Source: JAIPGX01 sp041650475 (GTDB lineage: Bacteria; Babelota; Babeliae; Babelales; UASB340). From it: DNA of 32,851 nt. The stretch is from the NCBI GenBank assembly GCA_041650475.1, contig JBAZLD010000015.1:1-32851 (forward strand), given 5' to 3'. The notes beneath the pieces were generated by a model. That model did not search any database, was not told where the DNA came from, and saw only the letters and a list, made by a program, of their open reading frames with translations. Positions 17,034-27,800 of the stretch are shown in pieces. Both the position numbers and the translations under genes were made by a program. Numbering within the stretch: the stretch's first letter is position 1; the number at the start of each line of letters is the position of its first letter.

Positions 17034-18692
17034 TCACGCTTTATTTTTCAAGCTTGCATCAATAAAAGCTTTAAACAATGGGTGTGATTTTAAAGGGCTA
17101 GACAAAAACTCTGGATGGAATTGACATCCAAGCATAAATGGATGATCTTTAATTTCAGAAATTTCAACAAGATCCTTTTCTTTATAAATTCCAGAAAAAA
17201 TTACACCTGCCTTTTCAAAATCTTTTCTATATTTATTATTAAACTCATATCGATGTCTGTGTCTTTCTATAATTTCTTGTTTGCCATAAGCTTTATACGC
17301 TAAAGTTCCAGAAATTAATAGACATTTGTAAGCGCCTAAACGCATTGTTCCCCCTTTATGTTCTATATTTAATTGTTCTTCTAATAAAGATATAACAGGA
17401 TTCTTAGTCATTTTATCAAATTCAGTACTTGATGCATCATTTAAATTTAAAACATTTTTTGCAAATTCTATTAACATAACCTGCATACCAAGACACAAAC
17501 CTAAATATGGAATTTTATTTTCTCTTGCCCATTGAACAGCTAAAGTTTTACCTAAAATACCCCTAGAGTCAAAGCCACCCGGAACAACTATACCAGCGGC
17601 AGATTTAAGCATTTCCCAAGCAGAATTATTTCTATCAGGACAATTTTCTAATTTTTCGGCTTCTATAACTTCTAAATTTAAACCATATCCAGCGTGAATA
17701 CATGCAGATTCTAAAGCTTTCACTATACTTAAATACGGATCATTACTGCCAACATATTTAGCAACCAAAACAATTTTTAAATCACCCTTTTTATTTTTAA
17801 TAAGTTCAATTAAATTTTCCCATTTTTTTAAATCTGCAATTTTTGTATTTTTTATTCCAAACCATTTTTGTAAACTTTCATTAAGACCTTGTTTTTGTAA
17901 ATCTAAAAAAAGATTATAAATAGGTTTAAACGTTAAAACTTCAAAAATTAAATTTTTGTGAACTCCACACATTACAGACAATTTTTCCGTAGATTTTTTT
18001 TCGATATGTATGTCACTTCTTAAAAATAGCGCATCAGGGGTAAGTCCTGATTTTTTTAAAGTCATAACACTATGCTGGGTAGGCTTTGTTTTTATTTCGT
18101 TAGCCCAATTTAAATATGGTATTAAACTTAAGTGACACAACATTAATTGTCTATCTGGTAACTGCATTTTTAATTGTCTAATTGCTTCTAAAAAAGAAAT
18201 ACCTTCCATATCACCAACAGTACCACCTATTTCTAATAAAACAAATTCTGCTTTTGTTTTAAGGGCAAAATGTAACAATCTGTCTTTTATTGCATCAACA
18301 ACATGTGGTACAACTTGGATATCTTTGCCTAAAAATTTTCCTTCTCGTTCCTTTTCTAAAATTTCTTTAAAAATTTGCCCAGAAGAAACTGATGAATCTT
18401 TATGTAAATGCACTTCCAAAAGTCTTTCATAATGTCCTAAATCAAGATCAGTCTCAGCTCCATCATCTGTGACAAAAACTTCTCCATGAACTAAAGGCGA
18501 CATGGTTCCTGGATCAACATTCAAATATGGATCCCATTTTATAACAGATAAAGAGTATCCAGAGTTTTTAAGCAAAACTCCTATTGAAGAAACAAGGATC
18601 CCTTTACCTAACGAAGAACATACGCCACCTGTCACAACTATAAATTTCGTTTTTTGTTCCATAACTTTTTCTATTAATTTTTCTGTATTCAT
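17034..18692 (-). CDS. pyrG: CTP synthase
   Basis: Makes CTP from UTP, ATP and glutamine. The N-terminal synthetase domain has VTGGVCSSLGKGI (P-loop), WDPYLNVDPGTMSPLVHGEV and DDGAETDLDLGHYER. The C-terminal class I amidotransferase domain has the nucleophile C400 in LGLCLGMQ and the pair H526/E528 in QFHPEF. The 552 residues fit the family (about 545). Several normally fixed positions differ (C in GGVCSSLG, KWDPYL, PLVHGEV), so this is a divergent member with an apparently complete active site. GGAG lies 6 bases before the ATG. It is last in the yidC-to-pyrG cluster. Confidence 0.94.
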   Translation of the reverse strand: MNTEKLIEKVMEQKTKFIVVTGGVCSSLGKGILVSSIGVLLKNSGYSLSVIKWDPYLNVDPGTMSPLVHGEVFVTDDGAETDLDLGHYERLLEVHLHKDSSVSSGQIFKEILEKEREGKFLGKDIQVVPHVVDAIKDRLLHFALKTKAEFVLLEIGGTVGDMEGISFLEAIRQLKMQLPDRQLMLCHLSLIPYLNWANEIKTKPTQHSVMTLKKSGLTPDALFLRSDIHIEKKSTEKLSVMCGVHKNLIFEVLTFKPIYNLFLDLQKQGLNESLQKWFGIKNTKIADLKKWENLIELIKNKKGDLKIVLVAKYVGSNDPYLSIVKALESACIHAGYGLNLEVIEAEKLENCPDRNNSAWEMLKSAAGIVVPGGFDSRGILGKTLAVQWARENKIPYLGLCLGMQVMLIEFAKNVLNLNDASSTEFDKMTKNPVISLLEEQLNIEHKGGTMRLGAYKCLLISGTLAYKAYGKQEIIERHRHRYEFNNKYRKDFEKAGVIFSGIYKEKDLVEISEIKDHPFMLGCQFHPEFLSSPLKSHPLFKAFIDASLKNKA

Positions 18693-18746
18693 CTACATCT
18701 CCAGCCTAAAATATGCTCAACCTAAAATAGATTGCTATTCTTATAT

Positions 18747-20033
18747 TTACTTCATTAATTCTTCAATTTCATTCGAATTTTTTGGCAATTGATAACTCAA
18801 ACAAATAACACCATCTTGCGTCATCAAATAATCATCTTCTATTCTTATCCCCAAATGTTTTTCTGGAATGTAAATTCCTGGCTCAATTGTAAATACATCT
18901 CCAACAGCCAAAGGATATTCGTTACTAACTGTATCGTGAACATCTAGTCCCAAAAAATGACCTATTGAATGTGCAAAATATTTTTCGTAACCCTTTTTCT
19001 GTAAAAAATTAATTGCAATATGATTTAACGATACATTTTTTTCTTCTTTATTATTTAAAAACATACCAGGCTTTGCAATTGATTCAATATAGTTTTGCGT
19101 ATCAAGTACAATATTATAAATTTCTAATTGCTCTTTGCTAAATTTACCACTAACTGGAAATGTTCTCGTCAAATCTGATGCATAATATTGATATTGAGCT
19201 CCCATATCTACAACAACAAGTTCACCTGCATCTAATTTTTTATCCCTATCAGTATAATGCAAAATAGTAGTATTTATACCTGATGCAACAATACTTGGAA
19301 AAGCTGGCCCCATAGCACCAGATTGAGTAAATACAGATTCAGCTATGGCTTGAATTTCATTTTCAAAACATCCTGGAGATATGACCGAAGCAACTGTTTG
19401 ATACGCCATAGACGTAATTTGTATTGCTTTATAAATTAAATCAACCTCATACTCATCTTTAAATCTCCTCATGTAATGTATCAAAGGTGCCAAGTCCCTT
19501 GTAACATCTTGCAAGTATGGTAAATATTCTAAAATATTTTTATAAATTTGTATTTGAAAAAAATAATTTCTATAAAAATTATCAAAAGGCGAAAATAATA
19601 AATATTCAAAATTATTTTTAAAAAAAGTATTTAAATCGAATAATAAGTTTTCATAGTATTCTTTTGCAAATAATGGAGGGAAAATATAACTATTACAAGA
19701 TTGTCCTAAAAATTTTACACTAGAAACACAAAATAATTTTGATAAATTTTCTACACTATTGTTCTTAAAAACCGTTGATACCCATTTTTCTCTTGCACCA
19801 CCATAATTGGGAAGATACAAAATTTCTGTGCCATCCAAATAAGAACATAAAACTGCTCCTGGTTCAGTAATTCCAGTCAGATAATAAAAAGAGCTTTCTT
19901 GACGAAAAACACTGCGTGTATTTTCAAAATCTGCAAAAAGAATCATCATAGAATTTTTTAATTCAGGATTTTCTCTGCGCAAAAAATCAAGAACTTGTTC
20001 TCTTCTATGTTTAAATAAAGCATAATCTTGCAT
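18747..20033 (-). CDS. pepP: Xaa-Pro aminopeptidase (aminopeptidase P, M24B)
   Basis: Removes an N-terminal residue when proline is second, in the cytoplasm. The creatinase-like N-terminal domain has FRQESSFYYLTGITEPG. The C-terminal pita-bread domain carries all five expected dimetal ligands: D276 (VVDMG), D287 (SDLTRTF), H355 (AHSIGH), E384 (TIEPG) and E399 (IRIEDD). These align with E. coli PepP D260, D271, H354, E383 and E406. It has 428 residues against 441. AAGGGAG lies 4 bases before the ATG, and lptD ends 20 bases upstream. I could not exclude prolidase activity, but the N-terminal domain favours aminopeptidase P. Confidence 0.9.
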   Translation of the reverse strand: MQDYALFKHRREQVLDFLRRENPELKNSMMILFADFENTRSVFRQESSFYYLTGITEPGAVLCSYLDGTEILYLPNYGGAREKWVSTVFKNNSVENLSKLFCVSSVKFLGQSCNSYIFPPLFAKEYYENLLFDLNTFFKNNFEYLLFSPFDNFYRNYFFQIQIYKNILEYLPYLQDVTRDLAPLIHYMRRFKDEYEVDLIYKAIQITSMAYQTVASVISPGCFENEIQAIAESVFTQSGAMGPAFPSIVASGINTTILHYTDRDKKLDAGELVVVDMGAQYQYYASDLTRTFPVSGKFSKEQLEIYNIVLDTQNYIESIAKPGMFLNNKEEKNVSLNHIAINFLQKKGYEKYFAHSIGHFLGLDVHDTVSNEYPLAVGDVFTIEPGIYIPEKHLGIRIEDDYLMTQDGVICLSYQLPKNSNEIEELMK

Positions 20034-20053
20034 AAAACTCCCTTCTATAAAAA

Positions 20054-22414
20054 TTATCCCGCCCTATAAACTGGCGGAGCTTTAAATTTTCTTGCAAAAG
20101 AACCTAGAGATTCAAGCTTAACAAATAAAGAAAAAGAATGCTCGCTTTTCCAATCACCACATTCTCTATATTTTTTTTCTTCAAAACCAATTGAAACACC
20201 CCAACAATGACCTTTATAATCTAACCTAACATTATGTGCAAAATCTCTAAGACCTTCGAATGGCAAAAAATTAGAATTTTTCGAAGAATAAAATTGGCCA
20301 TTATAATTAAATCTTAAACTTTTGGACAATGGAAAAGATGTTCTAAAAAAAATAAAATGTGAAATATCCGACAAAAATTCTCTTTCTTTTCTCAGTCCTT
20401 CATTTTGATAAAGTGTGCCAAGGGTAAAACTAAACTGTCCTAAATTAAAATTTGCACTTAATTGCGATTGTAACAATTTAAAATTTCGCCATTCGTATTC
20501 TTGGCTAAAAAACAAATTTATTAAATCTGAATTAACCGTTAATTCAAATTTTGGTGGTAAAAAATGCTTTTGTCCTAGATAACGTCTTAATGGGAAAATG
20601 TCAGATTTATTATAAAATTCAACGGCTGTATAAATATTTAGATCTATACTCAAATTATTAAGATACCAATTATTTCTTAAATAAAATTCTATTTGATTTT
20701 GTGGATAAATTCTGTCCCAATTATCAGAATAAAACCAATTATCTTGTTTCTCTTTTAATAAAAAATCCCACTTCAAGCTTGGCTGAAAAAAATAATTACA
20801 AAAAAAATTGTTTTCTGTATCTTGCCATTCAATAGAATTTTCAGGAAAATCCCATTCGGCCCCTGCACCTAAAAAAAATCTATATTTTTTTTTATTATCA
20901 GAACTTATTTTAGTTTTACTTCTTAACTGTAATATTGGTTTAAAATATAATTTTAAAAATTGCTCTTTAAATTTTAAATTACTTTGCAAATTACCACTAT
21001 AAAAAAATCTTAATGTATCAGCCTTAGCTAACGGCCGTAAAACTGTTTCTTTTACTACACTAGAATTTACATAAAAGTTTTCAACCTTTTTTGATCTAGA
21101 TAATACTTGGTCAACAAAAAAATCTTGTTTATAAAAAAATAAATTTTTAAATTTATAAAAAGCAGAATTATGTTCAAAATGTGGCAATAATAAAACAGTA
21201 ACCTTATCTTCTATTTCTTTTTTTTTAGAAAAAGTTCCCCATTGATTAACAGTATCTTGTTCTGCTGGCAACAAATTAAAAATTTCTTTTTCTTCATTTT
21301 TCGTCAAATTACTAAACTGCCTAAATGAAGTCTCTTTAGAATCAAACATCAAAGTATTAAATGTTCTATTGCCTATTGATCTACAAATAAAAGAATTATA
21401 AAAGGTATCATCAAGACCTTTTGTTACATCAAAAAATTGATATCCTATTCTTTTGTCTGTTCCAAAATCTACTCTTGCTAAAGAATATAATTTTTTATTT
21501 GGTAAAAATTTAATATCAAAAAAAGAAAAATCTTTACCATTAATCCAGTATCTTTGATCTGTCTTTTTTACTATCTTATCACCCTTTTTTACAAATGCAT
21601 TTTTTTCTATAGCATATTGTGCATTAATAAAAGTAAATTTTTCAGGATGCCTAACCCATCTGAATTCATCAGAAAAAGCGATTCCTCTTTTAACCTTCCA
21701 ATCTATTCCCAAAGTACTGTCACACCTTGGCGCAATATACCAATAATAATCTTGTCTTATTCCAAAACCTAATTCATCATCATAAGAAATTTTTGGCAAC
21801 AAAAAACCTGAATTCGATTTATTCTGAACCGGCAACACCATTGTGGGCAAAATAAAAAATGGTATCTGACCAATTTTAAAAATTAAACCATTAATTCTAA
21901 TTAAATAATTATTATAAAGAGTAGCTTGTCTTGCAATAATCGACCAATGTGGTATTTCAGAATCACATGGAGTATAACAAATATCCTCCATTTTCCACTG
22001 ATTTTCTCCAAGCTTTTCTGCTCTTGCAGATGTTATATAACCTTGACTAATCTGTATTCTGACATTTTCTGCATAACCCGTTTTGTTATCTAGGTTTAAA
22101 AAAAATTTGTCCGCTAAAATTAAAAAATCACTATTCTCTATAATCACACTTGAGCAACTATTATCTTTTTTTTTTGCGATTAAAAATTGTTTTTCTTTAT
22201 CTATTTCGACTTCATCAGCCCAAATGTGCATTTTTTGATCAACCCAAACATCGACATTACCGTTTAAAATTAATTTATTAAAATTTTCTATTTTTTGTTG
22301 AACACTACTAATTTTTATAATTTTTACAGATTCAACAAAATTTCTTACAAAAGAATAAGATTTTGAAATAAGAAAAATAAAAAAGAATAAAATTAATACT
22401 AAAAATTTACGCAT
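20054..22414 (-). CDS. lptD: LPS-assembly protein LptD (OstA)
   Basis: Outer-membrane beta-barrel that inserts LPS into the outer leaflet. It has an N-terminal signal (about residues 1-21, long F/I-rich core ending SKSYS) and a periplasmic OstA-type beta-jellyroll (about 30-150) with repeated strand motifs such as LNGNVDVWVD and WADEVEIDKEK. The barrel is from about 190, rich in alternating aromatics, beginning with the family piece PFFILPTMVLPVQNKSNSGF. Four cysteines (C146, C150, C737, C752) flank the two parts in a layout that recalls the E. coli disulfides, though spacing differs. It has 786 residues (E. coli 784). The start shares one base with the recR stop (TAATG). Confidence 0.92.
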   Translation of the reverse strand: MRKFLVLILFFFIFLISKSYSFVRNFVESVKIIKISSVQQKIENFNKLILNGNVDVWVDQKMHIWADEVEIDKEKQFLIAKKKDNSCSSVIIENSDFLILADKFFLNLDNKTGYAENVRIQISQGYITSARAEKLGENQWKMEDICYTPCDSEIPHWSIIARQATLYNNYLIRINGLIFKIGQIPFFILPTMVLPVQNKSNSGFLLPKISYDDELGFGIRQDYYWYIAPRCDSTLGIDWKVKRGIAFSDEFRWVRHPEKFTFINAQYAIEKNAFVKKGDKIVKKTDQRYWINGKDFSFFDIKFLPNKKLYSLARVDFGTDKRIGYQFFDVTKGLDDTFYNSFICRSIGNRTFNTLMFDSKETSFRQFSNLTKNEEKEIFNLLPAEQDTVNQWGTFSKKKEIEDKVTVLLLPHFEHNSAFYKFKNLFFYKQDFFVDQVLSRSKKVENFYVNSSVVKETVLRPLAKADTLRFFYSGNLQSNLKFKEQFLKLYFKPILQLRSKTKISSDNKKKYRFFLGAGAEWDFPENSIEWQDTENNFFCNYFFQPSLKWDFLLKEKQDNWFYSDNWDRIYPQNQIEFYLRNNWYLNNLSIDLNIYTAVEFYNKSDIFPLRRYLGQKHFLPPKFELTVNSDLINLFFSQEYEWRNFKLLQSQLSANFNLGQFSFTLGTLYQNEGLRKEREFLSDISHFIFFRTSFPLSKSLRFNYNGQFYSSKNSNFLPFEGLRDFAHNVRLDYKGHCWGVSIGFEEKKYRECGDWKSEHSFSLFVKLESLGSFARKFKAPPVYRAG

Positions 22415-23034
22415 TAAAACGGCCGACGTTCTGATATTGCTTTATGAATAGTAACTCGATCCATGAATTCCAACATGGAACCAATAGGTACGCCACTTGC
22501 TAGTTTAGAAATTTTAATTTCTATATTAAATTCTTCAATTCTTGAACAAACAAAACTTGCAGTAGCTTCCCCCTCTGGAGTTGGATTTGTTGCAAAAATA
22601 ATTTCTTTTACAGGATTTAAATTTTCAAATTTTCTTAATCTTTTTAATAATTGTTCAATGTTTAAATTCTCAGGACCAATACCTTCTAACGGACTTAAAG
22701 CACCACCCAATATGTGATAAATGCCATTATAACTATTTGTTTTTTCTATCGCTAAAAGATCATGCCAGGTTTGTACAACGCATATTATAGATTTATCTCT
22801 TCTATTTGAATTACAAATTTCACACAAATTAGAATTTTCTGTCCAATTAAAACATTGTTCACAACTTTTGATACTTTTTTTTGCCTGCAAAATTACAGTA
22901 CATAATTGTTCTATTTCAGCATCTTGTGCCATCAAAAAATAATTTGCAACTCTATAAATATTTTTTGAAGCTAAATAAGGCACTTTTTGCAAATGTCTTA
23001 TAAGCTTTTTTAATCCTGGCAATTCTGTAGTCAT
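22414..23034 (-). CDS. recR: Recombination protein RecR
   Basis: Works with RecO and RecF to load RecA on gapped DNA. It has an N-terminal helix-hairpin-helix part (LPGLKKLIRHLQKVPYLASK), a four-cysteine zinc finger (C58, C61, C71, C74) and a Toprim domain (CVVQTWHDLLAIEKT; NPTPEGEATA), ending in a region SKLASGVPIGSMLEFMD typical of RecR. I choose ATG 23034 (206 aa); an upstream TTG at 23049 would overlap yidC by 8 bases and has no binding site. E. coli RecR is 201 residues. It begins 7 bases past the yidC stop. Confidence 0.93.
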   Translation of the reverse strand: MTTELPGLKKLIRHLQKVPYLASKNIYRVANYFLMAQDAEIEQLCTVILQAKKSIKSCEQCFNWTENSNLCEICNSNRRDKSIICVVQTWHDLLAIEKTNSYNGIYHILGGALSPLEGIGPENLNIEQLLKRLRKFENLNPVKEIIFATNPTPEGEATASFVCSRIEEFNIEIKISKLASGVPIGSMLEFMDRVTIHKAISERRPF

Positions 23035-23041
23035 AAAAGTT

Positions 23042-24610
23042 TTAGCCAACTATTTTTTTTCTTAAATAATCTTCACCAACAGTTAAAAGATTATTAGTCA
23101 ACCAATAAAGTACTAATCCGGCAGGAAAATTTATAAAAATAGCAGTAAAAATTATTGGCATAAAAAGCATCATAACTTTTTGTTTACTGTCTGTAACAGG
23201 TGCAATGAGTTGTTGTAAAATCATAGATCCACCCATTAAAATAGGCAAAACATAATATGGATCTTTAGATGACAAATCTGTAATCCATCCAAACAATGGA
23301 GCCTGATATAAAGACAAATAACCATTTAAAACACGATATAAAGCAAATAATATTGGCATCTGTATTAATAAAGGCAAACAACCAGATATTGTGGAAGTTG
23401 GAGAAAGATTATGTTCCTTGTGATATCTGACAATTTCTTCTTGTTGTCTTCTTAAATCATCTTTAAATTTTAATCTAATTCTGCCTATTGCAGGTTGATG
23501 TTTTTGATACTCTTCCATTTTTTTTCTTCCCCACATAGTCAATGGAGTAAACGGTAATTTAATAAGAAAAGTTAAAATAATAATTGCTAAACCATAATTT
23601 TTTACATAAGAAAAAATAAGAGTTAAAAGTGTTAACAATAATTTGCATAACCAAGATAACCAACCAAAAGATAAAAGTTCTTCTAATCTTAAATCAACTT
23701 TTCCAAGATCATCTACTAATTTTGGTCCTACATAAAAAGAGAGTTTAAATGAGCTTTTTTCTTTTATTTCAGGACCTTCTAAAACAGGATACAATTTATT
23801 ATCAACTTTTTTAAATAAAGCCCTTTGAACAAAATTATTTGTATCTGCAACTAAACAATGCGCAAAATATTTATCTTGGGCGCCAAATATTGCTGGTGAA
23901 ATCCATACTGAATCAAGATTGCTTGGATTAATTATATCTATATTTTGCCCACCAATATTGCTTGAAAAAACACTTATCTGATCATCGGTTATTTCACCTA
24001 TAAATGGAGCTGGGAAAAATATGCGACTTCGTATTGAATTTAAATCTTTTTCAGATTTTGGAACAAAATCTAATAAAATATCTATTTTATAGTTATTATT
24101 ATTTAAAAAATAAGTTTTATTAATAAACCAATTTTCTGTCTGAGCTTGATAAAAAACAGTTTTTTGATCACCTACATCTTTTACTTCAACCAATTTATAA
24201 AAATATGGAGTTTTTTCATCAAGCGCAATTAAAAAAGCTCCCTGTTCTCTTTGATAAAAAGTTACCGATTGAATAGTTCTCAATTGAGTTTTATTTTTAC
24301 CTAAAAAATTTTTAAAATTTACATTTGCAATTATGCCGCCATAATTAGAAAAAGAAATATTATAAAGATCAGTTTCAATATCTTTTATCTCTTCTTTTTG
24401 TGTAATTTTTTTATCAACAAAATCTATTTCTAAATTGATAGGTCTTGCTAATTCTTGAGCAGTCGGAACTTTATAAGCTTGACCTGGCAAAACTTGTGCT
24501 GGTACCCCTGCAGGCTGTGTTTGTTGTTGATTTTTATTACTAAAATAGTTAAAAATCATAATAGTTGTTGCAGTCAAAAATAGTGCAACCAAAAGATTTG
24601 TTTTATTCAT
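23042..24610 (-). CDS. yidC: Membrane protein insertase YidC
   Basis: Inserts and folds inner-membrane proteins alone or with SecYEG. It has an N-terminal helix (LLVALFLTATTIMIFNYF), a large periplasmic beta domain (about 60-310) as in diderm YidC, then five helices with the family pieces PFTPLTMWGRKKMEEYQ, HNLSPTSTISGCLPLLIQMP and FINFPAGLVLYWLTNN. The start is ATG 24610 (522 aa) with AAAGG upstream; 25 extra residues in the longer frame have no role in the family. E. coli YidC is 548 residues. Its classic neighbours rnpA, rpmH and yidD are absent; it heads the recR-lptD-pepP-pyrG cluster. Confidence 0.94.
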   Translation of the reverse strand: MNKTNLLVALFLTATTIMIFNYFSNKNQQQTQPAGVPAQVLPGQAYKVPTAQELARPINLEIDFVDKKITQKEEIKDIETDLYNISFSNYGGIIANVNFKNFLGKNKTQLRTIQSVTFYQREQGAFLIALDEKTPYFYKLVEVKDVGDQKTVFYQAQTENWFINKTYFLNNNNYKIDILLDFVPKSEKDLNSIRSRIFFPAPFIGEITDDQISVFSSNIGGQNIDIINPSNLDSVWISPAIFGAQDKYFAHCLVADTNNFVQRALFKKVDNKLYPVLEGPEIKEKSSFKLSFYVGPKLVDDLGKVDLRLEELLSFGWLSWLCKLLLTLLTLIFSYVKNYGLAIIILTFLIKLPFTPLTMWGRKKMEEYQKHQPAIGRIRLKFKDDLRRQQEEIVRYHKEHNLSPTSTISGCLPLLIQMPILFALYRVLNGYLSLYQAPLFGWITDLSSKDPYYVLPILMGGSMILQQLIAPVTDSKQKVMMLFMPIIFTAIFINFPAGLVLYWLTNNLLTVGEDYLRKKIVG

Positions 24611-24667
24611 TAAATTTTTACCTTTATTTAAAAATTTTAAAAATATAATAATAAAATTATTACTATC

Positions 24668-24695
24668 ATTATATAAAGAAAACAAGAATCAAGTT
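24668..24695 (-). promoter_or_regulatory. Candidate promoter of yidC-recR-lptD-pepP-pyrG
   Basis: On the minus strand a perfect TATAAT (24673-24668) lies 57 bases before the yidC ATG, with AACTTG (24695-24690) 16 bases upstream of it. The -10 is convincing; the -35 is weak. Confidence 0.4.
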
Positions 24696-24728
24696 TAACA
24701 GAGAATTAAATTCGTGTCTAAATTAAAT

Positions 24729-24742
24729 GCAATACTTATTGC
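24729..24742. repeat. 14-base palindrome in the divergent yidC / giant-gene region
   Basis: GCAATA and TATTGC flank two bases (CT). It lies between the candidate yidC promoter and a possible promoter for the giant gene (TTGATA at 24763-24768), so it could be a shared operator. It is short and could be chance in AT-rich DNA. Confidence 0.25.
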
Positions 24743-24837
24743 TAATATTTTTTTCAAAAGCCTTGATATTAAAATTTTTCTTCAAATAAATTATTCGCAA
24801 TGCTTTACAAATAATTAAAAAATTGGGAGAAAATTTA

Positions 24838-27800
24838 ATGAAACGGTTTTTAAAATTAAGTTTAGTTCTATTTTTTTTTATAAATATTAATATAAAAATA
24901 TTTGCCATTGATTATGGCTCAGATACTACCGTAGCAATAACTTCAGTCACAATGCCATCTGGCGTAGATAATATAATTAAATCTTTTGGATGGGCAAAAC
25001 ATGGATTAACCTTTCAAGATTTTGGTACAACTGTTACATTTCAATCCGGTTTTCCCATTTCAGGTCCAATAGATATGCAGGGTGGAGTTTTTTATTTAGA
25101 CACAGATTTAATTTTAAGCAATACTGCAACTTTTTTAAGCTTGGGAACAATAAATGCATATAATCACGTACTTTCTTTATCTGAAAGTACAACAAATTTA
25201 CGATTTGTAGGATCTACTTCTGGAGGCTCGGTTTTAAGTTTGATAGCAAGATCAACCGAAACATCAACCATCCCTTCAGTAGGTTGGTCATATGATAGTA
25301 ACTATGTAGCTGCAATTGGAGGAAACAATCTATTTGTTTATTCCTTTTCAAATAATACACTAACAAAGGTAACAACAAGAGCTCTAGGTGCACCAGGAAC
25401 TTCTATGAAATGGCATCCAACGCAATATTATATAGCAACAGGAAGAGGTGTTGCTACTAATGAATTAAGAATACATTCTTTCACACCACCTAATTCAACA
25501 GCCATAACAGATAACTTCAATTTTACTGGAACTGCACTACTAAATGCTCTTGCATGGAATCCTAATGGGATTTATTTAGCAACAGGAACAAATAGCAATA
25601 CTCAAACAATATCAGTATTCTCTTTTTCAAGTGGTACAGTATCCAACCTGATACATGTTGCAAATGCTAACCAAGATGTTTCTGAAAATTCTTTAGTATG
25701 GGCACCACCAGGAAATGGCAATTATCTGGCTGCAGGGCTTACAAATGACTCCACTAATCCCGAATTGGTACTTTATAATTTTATTCCCAATACAACTATG
25801 ACCTTAACTGCAAATGCATTTTTAAATCAAACTGTAAACGCTTTAGACTGGTCACCTACAGGATCATATTTGGCCGTTGGACTTTCTGGTGGTGAAAACA
25901 GACTAAGAATATATAAATATGATGTAAATAGAGGGGCTGCATCTTCTTATGCATATTTGCAAGAAGCAACACGTCTAGATGAAACTCAAACTGTTAATTC
26001 TGTAAATTGGTCAAGCGATGGTTCAAAATTAATTGTTGGATTAGATGCAGGAATTGATACAGAATTTAGAATATATTCATTTTCTTCTTCTCCTACTCCT
26101 ACCATCAGTCTTTTTATTGGCATCGAAGCTTCAAGCAACGTAAATTCAGTAAAGTTTTCAGGTGATGATACCTATATTGCAAGAGGAGATGATTCAGATT
26201 TTGTATCTATTTATAAACTAATAGCACAAAGTGCATTTGCATTTAGAGATGTAAATATTTTTTTAAACAATAATCTAACACTACAAAGTCCATTAACATT
26301 CCAAGGAATTTGTTCTATTGATGCACATAACAATATATTAGAATTAACAGATCAAGCTAATTTAAATGTCAAACCAAATTCTACATTGTCAATTAAACAA
26401 ACCAATCTACAAATAAGTAATCCAGGAACTTTTGCACTTGAAAATAGAAGTTCTATTTTAAAATTTCAAGATTCTGAAATCAGTTTAAATTCTGATGCAA
26501 CAATAGGTGACGGATCATTAGACATTTTAGGCGACTTGGTAATAACAGGACCTTATACTTTAAATTATGAAACAACAATTACATCAACAATTGAAAGTTA
26601 TTCTACATTAAAAATAGATGGCGAATCAACTTTTGCCGTAGGAAGAAATCCAACAACATCCAGACCTCCTCTCGAATTTATTGATAATACATCATCACTA
26701 GAAATAAACGATTCTACTTTAAATATCACAAATTCTGGATTTAACATCACAAAAGGTAAAGTTAAAATTTTGGGGCAATCTATTTTTGACATAAATTCAA
26801 CAGATACAAACTATGGCATAATATTGGGTGACACAACAACAGCAAATGATCCGATTTTAGAAATAAAAGCAGGTTCAGAATTAGTAATCAAAAATGGATC
26901 ACTTGTAATGAACACCAATAATAACGAAAATTTAGAACTTTATTCGGATTCTTCAAAATTAACTTTTAGTGATTATCAATCATCGCTACAAATTCAGCGT
27001 GGATTAAATATCAGTAATGGCACAATTTCACCCAAAACACAAAATAATATTTATGTATCTGATAATGCATACTTAAGTGCAAACAGCATAAAATTTGCAG
27101 ATCAAACAACAAAAGAAGAATTCTTTTTAACAGGTACAATTCAAAATGCAAATAACATAATTTTAGATCAAAATGATCTTTTAACTTTAACTGTAGGAAA
27201 TTTATCAAAAATAATTACAGTTTCAAGAAACAACAATACAATACGTGGTATAGGTGGCCTTTCGGGGCAATTAAATATGATCTACAATCAGTCAGACATA
27301 ATGTTTAATTTAAATTCTATTGACAATAACAATATAGACTTAAATAAAAATAAAATCACTTTTCAAAATGATTCCAGTTTCGTAAAAGATTATATTTTTA
27401 CTGGCAGCGGCAGTATTGATTTAACTCATCATACACTTGCATTTAGTTCTCAAGATACTCTGCACACAAGCACAATATATTGGCAAGCAACAGATGGAAA
27501 AATAGAACTAAATGCACAAATATCTTTAACAGGCACATGGACATTCAGGGGTAACTTTGTAATTTATGGAAATAATAATACTTTAGATCTGGGCAGTAGT
27601 GGACAAATTTTTGTAGAAGGCGATTCAACTTTACAATTTAAAGATTTAGCAATTCAAAATTTAAGAAACAGTAATATAAAATGTACAACCAATGAAGGTC
27701 AATTAATTTTAAATAATTGTATTTTATCGCAAAGCAGCGATTTTACATTTACATATGGTTCAATAGAGTTTATGAACCAAAACTATTTACAAGCAAAAAA

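Noticed and set aside
24611..24685. 25-residue N-terminal extension of YidC
   Set aside because: It reads through the AAAGG binding site, shortens the distance to the TATAAT box below that possible for transcription of its start, and has no counterpart in YidC.
24723..24908. 61-codon reading frame on the minus strand opposite the giant gene's start
   Set aside because: It overlaps the promoter region and signal peptide of the giant gene, has no ribosome binding site and its K/N/I/F-rich product is typical of random AT-rich frames.
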